Positions 1 to 8,445 of a DNA stretch of 64,000 nucleotides are shown here, in pieces. Location: NCBI GenBank assembly GCA_963754445.1, contig CAVWFT010000002.1, forward strand, positions 1,302,001-1,366,000. The letters are read 5' to 3'. Under the pieces are notes generated by a model. The model worked only from the letters and a program-made list of their open reading frames with translations. It had not been told where the DNA came from and did not search any database. Position numbers and translations under genes: made by a program. How positions within the stretch are numbered: the stretch's first letter is position 1; each line of letters starts with the position of its first letter. This stretch comes from Bog-473 sp963754445 (GTDB taxonomy: Bacteria; Actinomycetota; Acidimicrobiia; Acidimicrobiales; RAAP-2).

Positions 1-1
1 T

Positions 2-814
2 GCGATCACGGACCCCGGGCTTGGCATGGATGCACTCGAAGCGGTGAATACCTGGATGTCGGACCGCCTGTCGGACACACCTGATCGGCTTATGTTGGCG
101 ACGACTGTCCGCTTCGAAGACTTGGATTGGACCATTCGGGAGTTGGCAAGGATGCGTCAGCGAGGTAGCCGGACCTTTCTGCTTCCTTCAGAACCGACCG
201 GTGAGATACCACCCAACCACCCTGACTACGACCGCCTCTGGTCGGCCGTGACTGACTTGGGCATGATGCCGATCGTCCACGTTGGCCTCAGCCCTGCTCT
301 CTACCACCCAACTTGGGCCAACATCGACGATCCGGCCATCATCCGGGTGATCTCCGTTTTGCAGCCGTATCAGCAGGCTCTTGTGTTCCTCAATGCAATG
401 GTCCTCGGCGGCGTGTTTGAGCGACATCCAAAACTTACGGTCCTGTTCGCCGAACATGGGATCGATTGGATTACTCCGGCCACCTTCCGAATGGACGCGC
501 TGGCCCAGCCAGGCCTGAGCCCGCTCCTCATCGGCGAGTACAAGTGGCCGCTCACACCGGCTGAGTACGTGCGACGCAACATCCGCGTGACGCCGCTTCC
601 CGTTGCTCACGAATTGCCAAATCCGACCTTGGACTTCCTTCCCGACGTGCCCGTGTTCTCGTCCGACTACCCACATTTCGAGGGCAGTGGTGATCCAATG
701 GGCCACTACGACAAAGAACTCGCTTCCGTGCCTCGGGAAGCCAAGGCCTCCTTCCTGGGCGGAAACCTCGTTGAGTGTTTCCAACGCATGGGCGATCCCA
801 TCAGCGCACGATGA
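2..814 (+). CDS. Amidohydrolase family protein (Amidohydro_2, ACMSD-like), 5' end cut by window
   Basis: A TIM-barrel amidohydrolase of the family that includes ACMSD and gamma-resorcylate decarboxylases. The open frame runs to the window edge, so the N-terminus with the usual HxH metal motif is missing; an internal ATG at 26 is probably not the start. Visible family marks are a His in the strand IVHVG, the AEHGIDWI segment, and SDYPHFEG near the C-terminus, whose Asp normally binds the catalytic metal. The exact substrate cannot be told; decarboxylation or hydrolysis of a cyclic acid is usual for the family. It is followed 18 bp downstream by a SnoaL-like gene, probably in the same transcript. 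Confidence 0.85.
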   Translation, partial: AITDPGLGMDALEAVNTWMSDRLSDTPDRLMLATTVRFEDLDWTIRELARMRQRGSRTFLLPSEPTGEIPPNHPDYDRLWSAVTDLGMMPIVHVGLSPALYHPTWANIDDPAIIRVISVLQPYQQALVFLNAMVLGGVFERHPKLTVLFAEHGIDWITPATFRMDALAQPGLSPLLIGEYKWPLTPAEYVRRNIRVTPLPVAHELPNPTLDFLPDVPVFSSDYPHFEGSGDPMGHYDKELASVPREAKASFLGGNLVECFQRMGDPISAR

Positions 815-832
815 ATGTGAAGGAGTAGCTGA

Positions 833-1300
833 ATGGAGGCGTCTCTCGGCGACGTGCAAAGCCTGCTGGCGGGCTGGTGGTTTGACTATGACCAGGGCAA
901 CTTTGATTCGTGGCCCGATTACTTCACGCACGACGCCCACTTCTCGTGTCGGAGCGATTCCGAGGCGACCGCATTCGAAGAGTTCGTGACCGCCGACGTC
1001 AGCGGGCGAGGCGCCGTGGTGGCCTGGAACGTCGAGCACCGGGAGCAGAGTCCTTACCCGTTACGGCACAACGGCACCAACGTTCACCTGATCGGTAACG
1101 CGGGCGATGATGCGCGGTTTCGCTCCTACATTTTCGTGACGCAAATCGTCGGTGGCGGCGTCGCGGCTCTCGCCAGCGGAATCTGTCTTGGAGCAGTCCG
1201 ACACGAGGAAAACCGCTGGCGGCTGTCCGACCTGCGGCTCATGCTCGATTTCACCGACTCACTGGTCTTCAGTTCGGCGACCCATTTCGTTTTCGACTGA
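833..1300 (+). CDS. SnoaL-like / NTF2-fold protein
   Basis: A 155-residue single-domain protein with the alpha+beta cone layout of SnoaL-like (polyketide cyclase or ring hydroxylase small-subunit type) proteins: an N-terminal helical stretch ending in YDQGNFDSWPDYFTHDAHF, a central segment with VEHREQSPYPLRHNGTNVH, and a C-terminal strand WRLSDLRLMLDF. An AAGGAG element sits just before the ATG. It follows the amidohydrolase and likely acts on the same pathway intermediates, as an isomerase, dehydratase or ring-hydroxylase beta-subunit-like partner. The reaction cannot be assigned from sequence alone. Confidence 0.75.
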   Translation: MEASLGDVQSLLAGWWFDYDQGNFDSWPDYFTHDAHFSCRSDSEATAFEEFVTADVSGRGAVVAWNVEHREQSPYPLRHNGTNVHLIGNAGDDARFRSYIFVTQIVGGGVAALASGICLGAVRHEENRWRLSDLRLMLDFTDSLVFSSATHFVFD

Positions 1301-1342
1301 TTGCAGCCCAATCGATTTCCTCTCGATCCGAGTCCAAACTAG

Positions 1343-1379
1343 TTGACAGACTCTTACAACTATTTTTAGGATGGGGACA
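1343..1379 (+). promoter_or_regulatory. Candidate promoter giving a leaderless mRNA for the MarR-led operon
   Basis: A consensus -35 TTGACA (1343-1348) is followed after 18 bp by TAGGAT (1367-1372). The expected start of transcription falls within a base or two of the ATG at 1379, so the MarR mRNA would be leaderless. Only a short GGGG lies before the ATG, which fits the absence of a real ribosome-binding site. Confidence 0.5.
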
Positions 1380-1900
1380 TGTCCGTGTCTACGTCCTGCG
1401 ATCTTGATGAGGCCGCCCTGGGGACGATCGAACGCTCCCTCGAGCAGCTGTTCCGTCTCAATGCCAGCAGGAAGGTGCACCAACGCCGGGCTGCTGCGGC
1501 AGGGGTCGTGATATCCCAGCCCGGCTTCCAGTTGCTGCGACGGATCCAGGAAGAGGACGGGATTCAGATCGGCGAGCTGGCTCGCCTTACTGAAATGGAC
1601 CCGGCGGCAACGGGCAGGCAGATCGGCCAACTCGAAGCCGACGGCTTGGTTACCCGGAATAAGGACTCGGACGATGGCCGTGCCGTACTCGTTCGAGTAA
1701 CACCGGCTGGCGCCGAAGTCAGGCGAAGGCTGAGTCTCGTTGCTGAACGTCACATGTCGGATGTCTTGTCGGGCTGGTCGGACACTGATCAGCAGCGTCT
1801 GGCTGATCTGCTCCCACGTCTCGTTGATGGACTGCGTCACGTTGCCTACAGGAGTGAACCCTTCGGCGGCGATGCATCGGGGCGGGGGCGGTCTGCATGA
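1379..1900 (+). CDS. MarR family transcriptional regulator
   Basis: A 173-residue MarR-type winged-helix repressor. The recognition region IQIGELARLTEMDPAATGRQIGQLE (about residues 60-85) is followed by the wing DGLVTRNKDSDDGRAVLVRVT with the typical D-x-R pair. It is the first gene of a run in which every junction overlaps by 4-8 bp (MarR, amidohydrolase, DegT-fold enzyme, amidohydrolase, SDR), so it very likely controls this operon and itself. Ligands of such regulators are usually aromatic or phenolic acids; the ligand here is unknown. Confidence 0.88.
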   Translation: MSVSTSCDLDEAALGTIERSLEQLFRLNASRKVHQRRAAAAGVVISQPGFQLLRRIQEEDGIQIGELARLTEMDPAATGRQIGQLEADGLVTRNKDSDDGRAVLVRVTPAGAEVRRRLSLVAERHMSDVLSGWSDTDQQRLADLLPRLVDGLRHVAYRSEPFGGDASGRGRSA

Positions 1901-2766
1901 TGCCTACAGAGATCGGGATCATCGATTTGATGATCGGTTTTCCAAAAGCTGATGCGCGGGAAAATTATAAGTCTTTGCGTGCGTTGGCCAAGGACGAGGA
2001 AAGCCAGCGGATGGAATTTCCCGCTGAGTACATGTTCAAGGACGTGCCTAATCATCTTGAAGGTGAGGAGGATCCTCTTGAGGTGACATTGGCCGCCATG
2101 GACAAAAATGGAGTCGAAATCGGCCTGGTTGGTCTTGGCAATGCAGTTACGGCTGGAGCCCTCCAGCGACACCCCGGGCGCTTTGTCGCAAGCCTCGAGG
2201 TCGATCCGAATGACATCGGCGGAGCCGTCCGGCGTATTCGGGAAGCACACGCCGAGCACAGCATCGTCGCCGTCACCACATTTCCAGCCGGATGCAATCC
2301 CCAGGTGCCGGTGAGCGACCGTCGCTACTACGCCGTCTATCAGACCTGTGTGGATCTCGACGTTCCGATCATCGTCAATGCGGGTATCGCCGGGCCCAGG
2401 GTTCCGTCGGCTTGTCAGGACGTGATGCATTTCGACCAGGTCTGTTACGACTTCCCAGATCTTCGCATCGTGATGCGGCACGGAGCCGAGCCCTGGGAGG
2501 ACTTGGCAGTCAAGCTCATGCTGAAGTGGCCCGGCCTCTTCTACATGACTTCTGCCTTCGCGCCCAAGTACTACCCCAAGGCCATTGTCGACTACGCCAA
2601 CAGCAGGGGTGCCGAGAAGGTCATGTACGCGGGGTACTACCCCATGGGCCTCAGTCTCGACCGGATTTTCAGCGAGATGCCGAACGTTCCGTTCCGGGAC
2701 CGCGTCTGGCCTCTGTTTTTGCGTGAGAACGCGATGCGGGTGTTCAAGCTGGGAGAGCCGTCGTGA
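1897..2766 (+). CDS. Amidohydrolase-fold protein lacking usual metal ligands
   Basis: A 289-residue member of the Amidohydro_2 superfamily, starting at an ATGA overlap with the MarR gene. Fold marks are clear: EVTLAAMDKNGVEIGLVG, a strand IIVNAGIAG and RIVMRHGAEPWEDLA. The metal site is not canonical: the N-terminal HxH/DxH motif is replaced by IDLMIGFP, the central His by Asn (IIVNAG), and the C-terminal SDYP Asp by YAGYYPMG. From memory, a group of amidohydrolase-like proteins with this N-terminal signature occurs in actinobacteria and proteobacteria with no reaction known to me. It may be a metal-free enzyme or a partner of the canonical amidohydrolase two genes down. Confidence 0.8.
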   Translation: MMPTEIGIIDLMIGFPKADARENYKSLRALAKDEESQRMEFPAEYMFKDVPNHLEGEEDPLEVTLAAMDKNGVEIGLVGLGNAVTAGALQRHPGRFVASLEVDPNDIGGAVRRIREAHAEHSIVAVTTFPAGCNPQVPVSDRRYYAVYQTCVDLDVPIIVNAGIAGPRVPSACQDVMHFDQVCYDFPDLRIVMRHGAEPWEDLAVKLMLKWPGLFYMTSAFAPKYYPKAIVDYANSRGAEKVMYAGYYPMGLSLDRIFSEMPNVPFRDRVWPLFLRENAMRVFKLGEPS

Positions 2767-3977
2767 CCGTTGGGCGTCGGATTCCATACGCCGGAAGTGT
2801 GCACGACGAACGGGAGGTGAATGCAATCGTTGCAGTGCTTGGGGCGGGTGCCCAAGCGCTTCGTATTGGCAAGAACGTGCGTGAATTTGAGTCAGAGATC
2901 GCGGCGTTGTTTGGAAAACGCCGTGGTGTCATGTGCAATTCAGGGTCATCTGCCTTGTATCTGGCCATCGAGTTGCTGAACCTCGCACCGGGTGACGAGG
3001 TCATCACATCGGCCGTGACCTTCTCCACGGACATCGCTCCGCTGGTGAAAGCGGGGGTGGTGCCGGCATTTGTCGACGTCGAGCCGGACACATTCAACGT
3101 CGATGTCGCCGGAATCGCGGAAATGATTGGGCCAAAGACGAAGGCGGTGCTGATCCCCAACCTCATCGGCAACGCACCGGACTGGGACGATATCCGAGCT
3201 ATAGCTGATGAGCACGGCCTGGCGGTGGTGGAGGACTCCTGCGATGCGCTCGGGTCGACGCTCCGTGGAGCGCCCACCGGCGCCCGGTCCGACATCTCAG
3301 TCACCTCCTTTGCTCTGAGTCACATCATCACGGCGGCTGGGACGGGTGGAATGGTGTGCATGGACGAAGACGAACTAGCCGATCGCTGCCTCTTGCTTCG
3401 CCGATGGGGTCGCCGGTCGGAAGTGCAACTCTTCGGAACGAAGAAGGGAAGTGCGGACCGCTTCTTCTCGGCGCTCGATGATGGTCTCGAGTACGACAAT
3501 CTGTTCATCTTCGACGAGGTCGGATGGAACTTCGAGCCGTCGGAGCTGTCGGCTGCATTCGGCCTGGTGCAATTGGAGAAACTCGGTGGCAACCTCAAGG
3601 CTCGTAAGCGCAACTTCGCTCGCTTGAGTGAGTACTTCGGCCAACGGGCCGATGTGTTCACGCTGCCTCGAACCACTCCGGAGCTGGACACGGCCTGGCA
3701 CATGTTTCCCGTGTTGATACGTCCCGAATCCGGTATCCGTCGCTCGGAGTTTCAGCGTCACATGGAATCTAACGGTATTGACACCCGGATGGTGTGGACG
3801 GGAAACGCGACCAGGCAGCCGGCTTTCAACAAGGTCCCGCACAGAGTCCCATTGGGCGGGCTACCGAACGCCGATCGAGTCATGGAACAGGGCCTGGTCC
3901 TGCCCTCCAACCATGCGTTGAGCGACCAGGACATCGACTACATCTGGGCCATGGCCGCGGAGTTCCTTCATGAGTGA
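2763..3977 (+). CDS. DegT/DnrJ/EryC1/StrS-fold PLP enzyme with His in place of Lys
   Basis: A 404-residue fold-type I PLP protein of the sugar aminotransferase family. PLP-site marks are CNSGSSALYLA (residues 58-68), VVEDSCDALGS (155-164) with the pyridine-binding Asp, and SFALSHIITAAGTGG (182-196). At the position of the internal-aldimine lysine (family pattern SFxxxKxITTGEGG) the residue is His187. The same swap marks the 3-dehydratases ColD and RfbH/E1, which dehydrate rather than transaminate. The cysteine motif of the iron-sulfur RfbH type is absent after WGRRSEVQLFG. Start is GTG overlapping the previous stop (GTGA). Its place between two amidohydrolases is unusual for a sugar enzyme, so the substrate is open. 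Confidence 0.85.
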   Translation: MTVGRRIPYAGSVHDEREVNAIVAVLGAGAQALRIGKNVREFESEIAALFGKRRGVMCNSGSSALYLAIELLNLAPGDEVITSAVTFSTDIAPLVKAGVVPAFVDVEPDTFNVDVAGIAEMIGPKTKAVLIPNLIGNAPDWDDIRAIADEHGLAVVEDSCDALGSTLRGAPTGARSDISVTSFALSHIITAAGTGGMVCMDEDELADRCLLLRRWGRRSEVQLFGTKKGSADRFFSALDDGLEYDNLFIFDEVGWNFEPSELSAAFGLVQLEKLGGNLKARKRNFARLSEYFGQRADVFTLPRTTPELDTAWHMFPVLIRPESGIRRSEFQRHMESNGIDTRMVWTGNATRQPAFNKVPHRVPLGGLPNADRVMEQGLVLPSNHALSDQDIDYIWAMAAEFLHE

Positions 3978-5184
3978 ACCGGACAATGCGGATCGCCTGA
4001 TCATGATTTCCGCCGATTGCCACGCCGGTGGTAACCATGCGCAGTACCGCTCATATCTCGAGTCGAGGTACCTCGAAGAGTTCGATGCATGGCGGAGTCG
4101 CTACAGCAATCCGTTCAAGGACCTGACCGGTGGAACTCGAAACAGGAACTGGGACGACGATCGCCGGTTAGCCGAACTCGAGGCCGATGGGGTCGTGGCC
4201 GAAGTCCTCTTTCCCAACACCATTCCTCCCTTCTTTCCGACGGGTGCCGTTGTAGCGCGACCTCCGGGGCCCGAAGACTACGAGCTTCGACTGGCGGGAG
4301 TCCGGGCTCACAACCGCTGGCTAGCGGATTGGTGCGGCGGGCAGCCAGACAGGCGAGCAGGCATTGGGCAGATCTTCCTGAACAACCTCGATGACGCCAT
4401 CGAAGACGTCAGATGGTGTCATGAGCACGGCCTGCGAGGCGGTGTGCTGGTGCAACCAGTGCCTGACGACATGAAGCACATAAAGCCGCTCTATGCCCCC
4501 GACCATGATCCACTCTGGGCCGTGTGTGAGGAACTGGGCGTGGTCGTCAACACTCATTCCGGCGGCGCGGGGATGCCCGACTACGGACCCTATGAAGCAG
4601 CCGGGATCCTCTGGATCGCCGAGACCACCTTCTTCTCCCGGCGTCCGCTAACGCAGATGCTTGTGGGCGGCGTATTCGACCGATTCCCGGCGCTCCGCTT
4701 CGTGCTTACGGAGCAAGGAGCATCCTGGATCGGGCCCCTGCTGGCCCAACTCGATTCGTATCACGGCCAAATGAAGTCTGTCGGACGTATCGGCGAGCTC
4801 AAGTACGACTCCGACAAGGTGCTGCCTCTCAAGCCCAGCGAATATTTCAAGCGCAACTGCTGGGTTGGAGTGAGCTTTCCTTCACCGGGAGAGGCTGCGG
4901 CGCGAGAAGATATCGGTGTGGACCGGTTCATGTGGGGGAGCGATTACCCGCACGACGAATCTACCTATCCGCACACACGCGAAGGGCTGCGCCGCGCCTT
5001 TGCGGGCACGCCGAAAAACGAGCTCCAACAGATCCTCGGGGGCAACGCAGCAGAGGTCTACGACTTCGACATGGCCCGGCTCAAGCCGCTTGCGCAACGG
5101 GTCGGACCGACGTTCGAAGAGCTTTCCGAGCCCTTCGTGGGCACCCCTGAGGGCAACCGCTCTCCGGCTTTCGCGCGGGCATGA
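3970..5184 (+). CDS. Amidohydrolase family protein (Amidohydro_2)
   Basis: A 404-residue TIM-barrel amidohydrolase with better preserved metal positions than its neighbour: N-terminal SADCHAGG (DxH form), VVVNTHSGGAG with the central His, LTEQGASWIGPLL and WGSDYPHDEST with the metal Asp near residue 325. This is the pattern of long (about 380-410 residue) ACMSD-like amidohydrolases common in actinobacterial catabolic clusters. It starts 8 bp inside the DegT-fold gene and ends in an ATGA overlap with the SDR, so it is part of the five-gene coupled operon. The substrate is not known; hydrolysis of a ring-opened acid or decarboxylation are family activities. Confidence 0.88.
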   Translation: MSEPDNADRLIMISADCHAGGNHAQYRSYLESRYLEEFDAWRSRYSNPFKDLTGGTRNRNWDDDRRLAELEADGVVAEVLFPNTIPPFFPTGAVVARPPGPEDYELRLAGVRAHNRWLADWCGGQPDRRAGIGQIFLNNLDDAIEDVRWCHEHGLRGGVLVQPVPDDMKHIKPLYAPDHDPLWAVCEELGVVVNTHSGGAGMPDYGPYEAAGILWIAETTFFSRRPLTQMLVGGVFDRFPALRFVLTEQGASWIGPLLAQLDSYHGQMKSVGRIGELKYDSDKVLPLKPSEYFKRNCWVGVSFPSPGEAAAREDIGVDRFMWGSDYPHDESTYPHTREGLRRAFAGTPKNELQQILGGNAAEVYDFDMARLKPLAQRVGPTFEELSEPFVGTPEGNRSPAFARA

Positions 5185-6026
5185 CGAGCTCCCCGTCTGG
5201 AGCTGGACACAAGCGTCTCGCAGGCCGACGTGCACTCGTGACGGGAGCGAGCCGGGGCATCGGAGCGGCCACAGCGGAGCGGCTGGCAGCCGAAGGAGCC
5301 GATGTGGCCCTGACGGCCAGGACGGCTGAAAGTCACCCCACCCTTTCGGGTTCCCTCCGTGAGACGACCGACAGGTTGAGCGGATTCGGAGGGAGGGCCG
5401 TGGCTGTTCTGGCTGATCTCACCGATCCTGAAGAACGCTCGACGATCGTCCCTCGGGCGGTGGAAGGTCTTGGGGGCCCGATCGACATCCTGATCAACAA
5501 CGCTGCCGCGGCCATCTACCAGCCGTTGATCGACTTTCCTTTGAAGCGGAGAAGGTTGATCTTCGAGGTGAATGTCCACGCTCCGATGGATCTGGCCCAG
5601 GCCGTGCTCCCCGAGATGCTGGAGCGAGGCGAAGGATGGATCGTGAATGTCTCGAGTGCAACGGCGCACCTTACGGAGCCACCTTTTCAGGTGGGTCGCC
5701 TGGGTTCGACAACTGGGATTTACGGCGCATCGAAGGCCGCTCTCAATCGGCTGACCAACGCTTTGGCCGTTGAAGTTGCGTCATCAAAGATTCGGGTGAA
5801 TACCGTCGAGCCCCGGTCTGCCGTCATGAGCGAAGGTGCGGAGGTCCTCATCGGCGGTCCACTGACTCAAGACCAGGTGGAGTCCATGGAGGAGATGGTC
5901 GAGGCCATCGTCGCGCTCTGCGATTGTCCGCCTGAGAGGACTGGTCTGACTCATGTCAGCCTCGATCTGCTGGCGGAGCTCGCACTTCCAGTCCACCGCC
6001 TCGACGGGACACCGCTGGCGGGTTGA
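5181..6026 (+). CDS. Short-chain dehydrogenase/reductase (SDR)
   Basis: A classical SDR of 281 residues: TGASRGIG nucleotide-binding motif (about residues 21-28), NNAAAAIYQPL in place of NNAG, Ser in VNVSSATAHL, and YGASK catalytic Tyr/Lys. It should oxidise or reduce a hydroxyl/keto group using NAD(P). Last gene of the MarR-led operon, joined by an ATGA overlap to the amidohydrolase. It ends 5 bp from the end of the convergent tandem TetR gene, leaving no room for a long terminator. The C-terminal tail after the catalytic domain is somewhat longer than usual. Confidence 0.9.
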   Translation: MTSSPSGAGHKRLAGRRALVTGASRGIGAATAERLAAEGADVALTARTAESHPTLSGSLRETTDRLSGFGGRAVAVLADLTDPEERSTIVPRAVEGLGGPIDILINNAAAAIYQPLIDFPLKRRRLIFEVNVHAPMDLAQAVLPEMLERGEGWIVNVSSATAHLTEPPFQVGRLGSTTGIYGASKAALNRLTNALAVEVASSKIRVNTVEPRSAVMSEGAEVLIGGPLTQDQVESMEEMVEAIVALCDCPPERTGLTHVSLDLLAELALPVHRLDGTPLAG

Positions 6027-6031
6027 AGGAG

Positions 6032-7411
6032 CTAGCGGGCGACGCGCTTCGGCGGATTTCGAGGTGAAGCCCCTGCGTGTGTGCCAAACCCAGCGTCGGT
6101 GAACATTGACTTGAATGTCTGCGCCAGAGCTTTGGGCGATGGGGTGGGAAGACCGAGTGCCTCCATAAGGCCCAAGCCGAGTTCTGCTGACCAGACTGCC
6201 GTCACGGCCGTTCTCATGTCGTGGTTCGGAGCGCCATTGTTGGCAAAACGATCCTCGAGGCCGCCCGCCCATGCTGAGAGGTGCCGATCCTGGAGCCTTT
6301 GGAGCCTCTGCCGTACCTCTGCATCCGAGCGGGCCGCTGCCGCACCTTCGAGCATCAGAGCACGGAGCTTGGCGCGACCAGCAAAGGCCAAGAGGTTGTA
6401 TTCCACCAGGTCGGCCGGGGACCCAGACTCGACGAGGTCCGTGGGCAATTGCTCGAGATCTTGGTCGATACGGGCCTCAATTACTTCAACAAGGAGAACC
6501 GCTTTGTTGGCGAAATTGCCATAGATGGAGCCGGTCGTCACCGAGGTGGCGCGAGCGAGGTCTCGTACCGTGACCGCTCGGTATCCACGCGCCGCAAAAA
6601 GCTCGATCGCAGTGTCGATCAGTCGAGACTGAGTCGCAACAGCCTTGGGCGAACCCCGGAGTGACCCGATCGGTTCGGCAGAGTTTTGCACTGACTTGGC
6701 CGAAACCTTTTGAGCTGTGCGTTGCGCCTTCGTGGAGTCAGTCGACGCAAGGGACTCCCTCGGGCCGTCAGTCGTTTCAAGTGCGTTCAGATAGGTACTG
6801 ACGAGTGTTGCGAGCCGACTCGACTGAATGCGGCTCTTACCGAATGCATCTAGAACGCCGATTCCGAGCTCGATCGACCACAGACAGCGGACAAGTGCAT
6901 CCATGTCAATACGACGATCCACGTGTCGGACCTTTTGCCAATCGCGATAGTCAGCAACCCAACGATTGAGGAGATCGGCGAGAACCGGATTCAAATGATC
7001 TCGCAGATCAGCGTCCGTCCGCGCTGCGGCTGCAGCTTCAACGAGTAGCGCTCGCATTGTGGCGCGCTCTGACAGTCGCAGAAAACTCTGATGGACGAAT
7101 TGCGGGAGCGGCATGTCAGTACGGGACCGCTCCATGTCCTCTCGAACGCGTCGTTCCAACGCCACCGCCAGAAGGTCGCCTTTGCTCCGGAAGTTTGAGT
7201 AGATCGCTCCCGTCGTGAGTCCCAGGGTGCCGGCCAGGTCGCGCACGGACACGGACGCGTACCCTTCGGATGCGAACTGATCGGCTGCGAGATCCAGCAG
7301 ACGCGAGCGGATGTCGTCTGTTGCCGCTTCTACGGGAATGCCCGTCCTCTTGGTCATGTCCCGTCCATCGTATGCAGCGTAAACAGCCGCCGTCGCAATC
7401 GATCCATCCAT
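6032..7411 (-). CDS. Tandem double-TetR transcriptional regulator
   Basis: A single 459-residue chain with two complete TetR repressors in a row. Repeat 1 has HTH SVRDLAGTLGLTTGAIYSNF and C-terminal LGIGVLDAFG. Repeat 2 has HTH TVRDLARATSVTTGSIYGNF and C-terminal LGLGLMEALG. They are joined by a Ser/Thr/Lys-rich linker of roughly 50 residues. Ordinary TetR proteins are about 200 residues and dimerise, so this chain could form its own pseudo-dimer. The first ATG (7411) has no obvious RBS; an in-frame ATG at 7357 is a possible start. It lies 3 bp after an SDR on the same strand and is likely co-transcribed from the promoter near 8320-8352. The single TetR at 51169-51777 shares the C-terminal G-x-G-V-L-E-S-F-G motif. 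Confidence 0.9.
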   Translation of the reverse strand: MDGSIATAAVYAAYDGRDMTKRTGIPVEAATDDIRSRLLDLAADQFASEGYASVSVRDLAGTLGLTTGAIYSNFRSKGDLLAVALERRVREDMERSRTDMPLPQFVHQSFLRLSERATMRALLVEAAAAARTDADLRDHLNPVLADLLNRWVADYRDWQKVRHVDRRIDMDALVRCLWSIELGIGVLDAFGKSRIQSSRLATLVSTYLNALETTDGPRESLASTDSTKAQRTAQKVSAKSVQNSAEPIGSLRGSPKAVATQSRLIDTAIELFAARGYRAVTVRDLARATSVTTGSIYGNFANKAVLLVEVIEARIDQDLEQLPTDLVESGSPADLVEYNLLAFAGRAKLRALMLEGAAAARSDAEVRQRLQRLQDRHLSAWAGGLEDRFANNGAPNHDMRTAVTAVWSAELGLGLMEALGLPTPSPKALAQTFKSMFTDAGFGTHAGASPRNPPKRVAR

Positions 7412-7414
7412 CGA

Positions 7415-8191
7415 TTACTTCTGCATGCCCCCGCTGACGGAAATGTCGTCTCCGGTCACATACGAGGAGGCATCGCTGGCCAAATAGAGCACGGGACCGA
7501 CGATCTCGTTTGGATCGGCGATGCGGCGCATGAGCGTTCCCGCAGCGACCATGTCCTTGAATCCGGGAGCTGTTCGCTCGCCACCCTCCATCATCTCGCT
7601 GAGAAAGGGGCCGGGCGATAACGCGTTCACCCGTACCTTCCACGAAGCCCAATCCTGAGCCATGCTTTTCGTCAGATTGATGAGCGCCGCCTTGGAGGCT
7701 GCATACGCGCAGATGGAGGCACCACCCGAGTATCCCCCCATCGAGGCGATGTTGACGATGCTTCCTCCACCCTGATCCCGCATGATCGGGGCTGCGAGCT
7801 GACTGGTACGCAGAGGACCCTCAACGTTGACCGCGAATACCTTTCGCCAGTAGTCGAGCGTCATGTCCGTCGGTCCGATGCGAGCCGGATTGATGCCCGC
7901 ATTGTTCACCAAGACGTCGATGCGCCCAAGCTGATCTTTTACCCCCGCGATGAGTTCGCCTACAGCATCCCAGTCTCCGACATGGCAGGCGATGCCGATC
8001 ACACGTGCACCAGTGGCCTCCTGGATTTCCGCGGCAACCGTCTCGCACGCATCCTGTTTTCGACTGCTCACGACCACCTCGGCGCCCGATGCTGCGAGAC
8101 CCTCGGCCATGGCCCTCCCAATGCCCTTGGTGGACCCCGTCACGATCGCGACACGGCCACTCAGGTCGAAGAGTTGATCCCCTGGATTCAT
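7415..8191 (-). CDS. Short-chain dehydrogenase/reductase (SDR)
   Basis: Classical NAD(P)-dependent SDR, 258 residues: TGSTKGIG cofactor motif near residue 17, NNAGINPARIG, Ser in VNIASMGGYSGG and YAASK catalytic pair, ending VTGDDISVSGGM, a typical C-terminus of the FabG-like group. The start is set at 8191 because a strong GAGGGG lies 7 bp upstream; the longer frame to 8227 is less likely. It is the first gene of a two-gene unit with the tandem TetR and is divergent from an SBP gene, with an ATAACnnnGTTAT-like site in the shared intergenic region. Confidence 0.9.
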   Translation of the reverse strand: MNPGDQLFDLSGRVAIVTGSTKGIGRAMAEGLAASGAEVVVSSRKQDACETVAAEIQEATGARVIGIACHVGDWDAVGELIAGVKDQLGRIDVLVNNAGINPARIGPTDMTLDYWRKVFAVNVEGPLRTSQLAAPIMRDQGGGSIVNIASMGGYSGGASICAYAASKAALINLTKSMAQDWASWKVRVNALSPGPFLSEMMEGGERTAPGFKDMVAAGTLMRRIADPNEIVGPVLYLASDASSYVTGDDISVSGGMQK

Positions 8192-8324
8192 CACACCACC
8201 CCTCGGCTCATGGGTCTGCCCGCCCAATCAGGTTGGCACGTCGGAATCCACCGGGGACCGCTTGGGGTGGAGGAATGGATCCGACGGGCCAAGACCTGAA
8301 ATCCAGCAGGATCTTGCCCGACAG

Positions 8325-8352
8325 ACTATAACAACGTCATTCCATACGACAA
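8325..8352 (-). promoter_or_regulatory. Promoter of SDR/tandem-TetR unit with overlapping dyad (site A)
   Basis: On the minus strand TTGTCG (8347-8352) and TATAGT (8325-8330) are 16 bp apart, a good -35/-10 pair. The dyad ATAAC-AAC-GTCAT (8328-8340) covers half the spacer and enters the -10, as expected for a repressor site. Related dyads occur at 11686-11698 and 30643-30655. Confidence 0.45.
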
Positions 8353-8445
8353 TTTGGGCAGATCGCAGCCGGACTGGGAGTCGTCGATGAGAAGCACCGC
8401 AGCGGCCCTCTTGGTGACGAATCGAGCGAGAGATGGGGGTTCACG

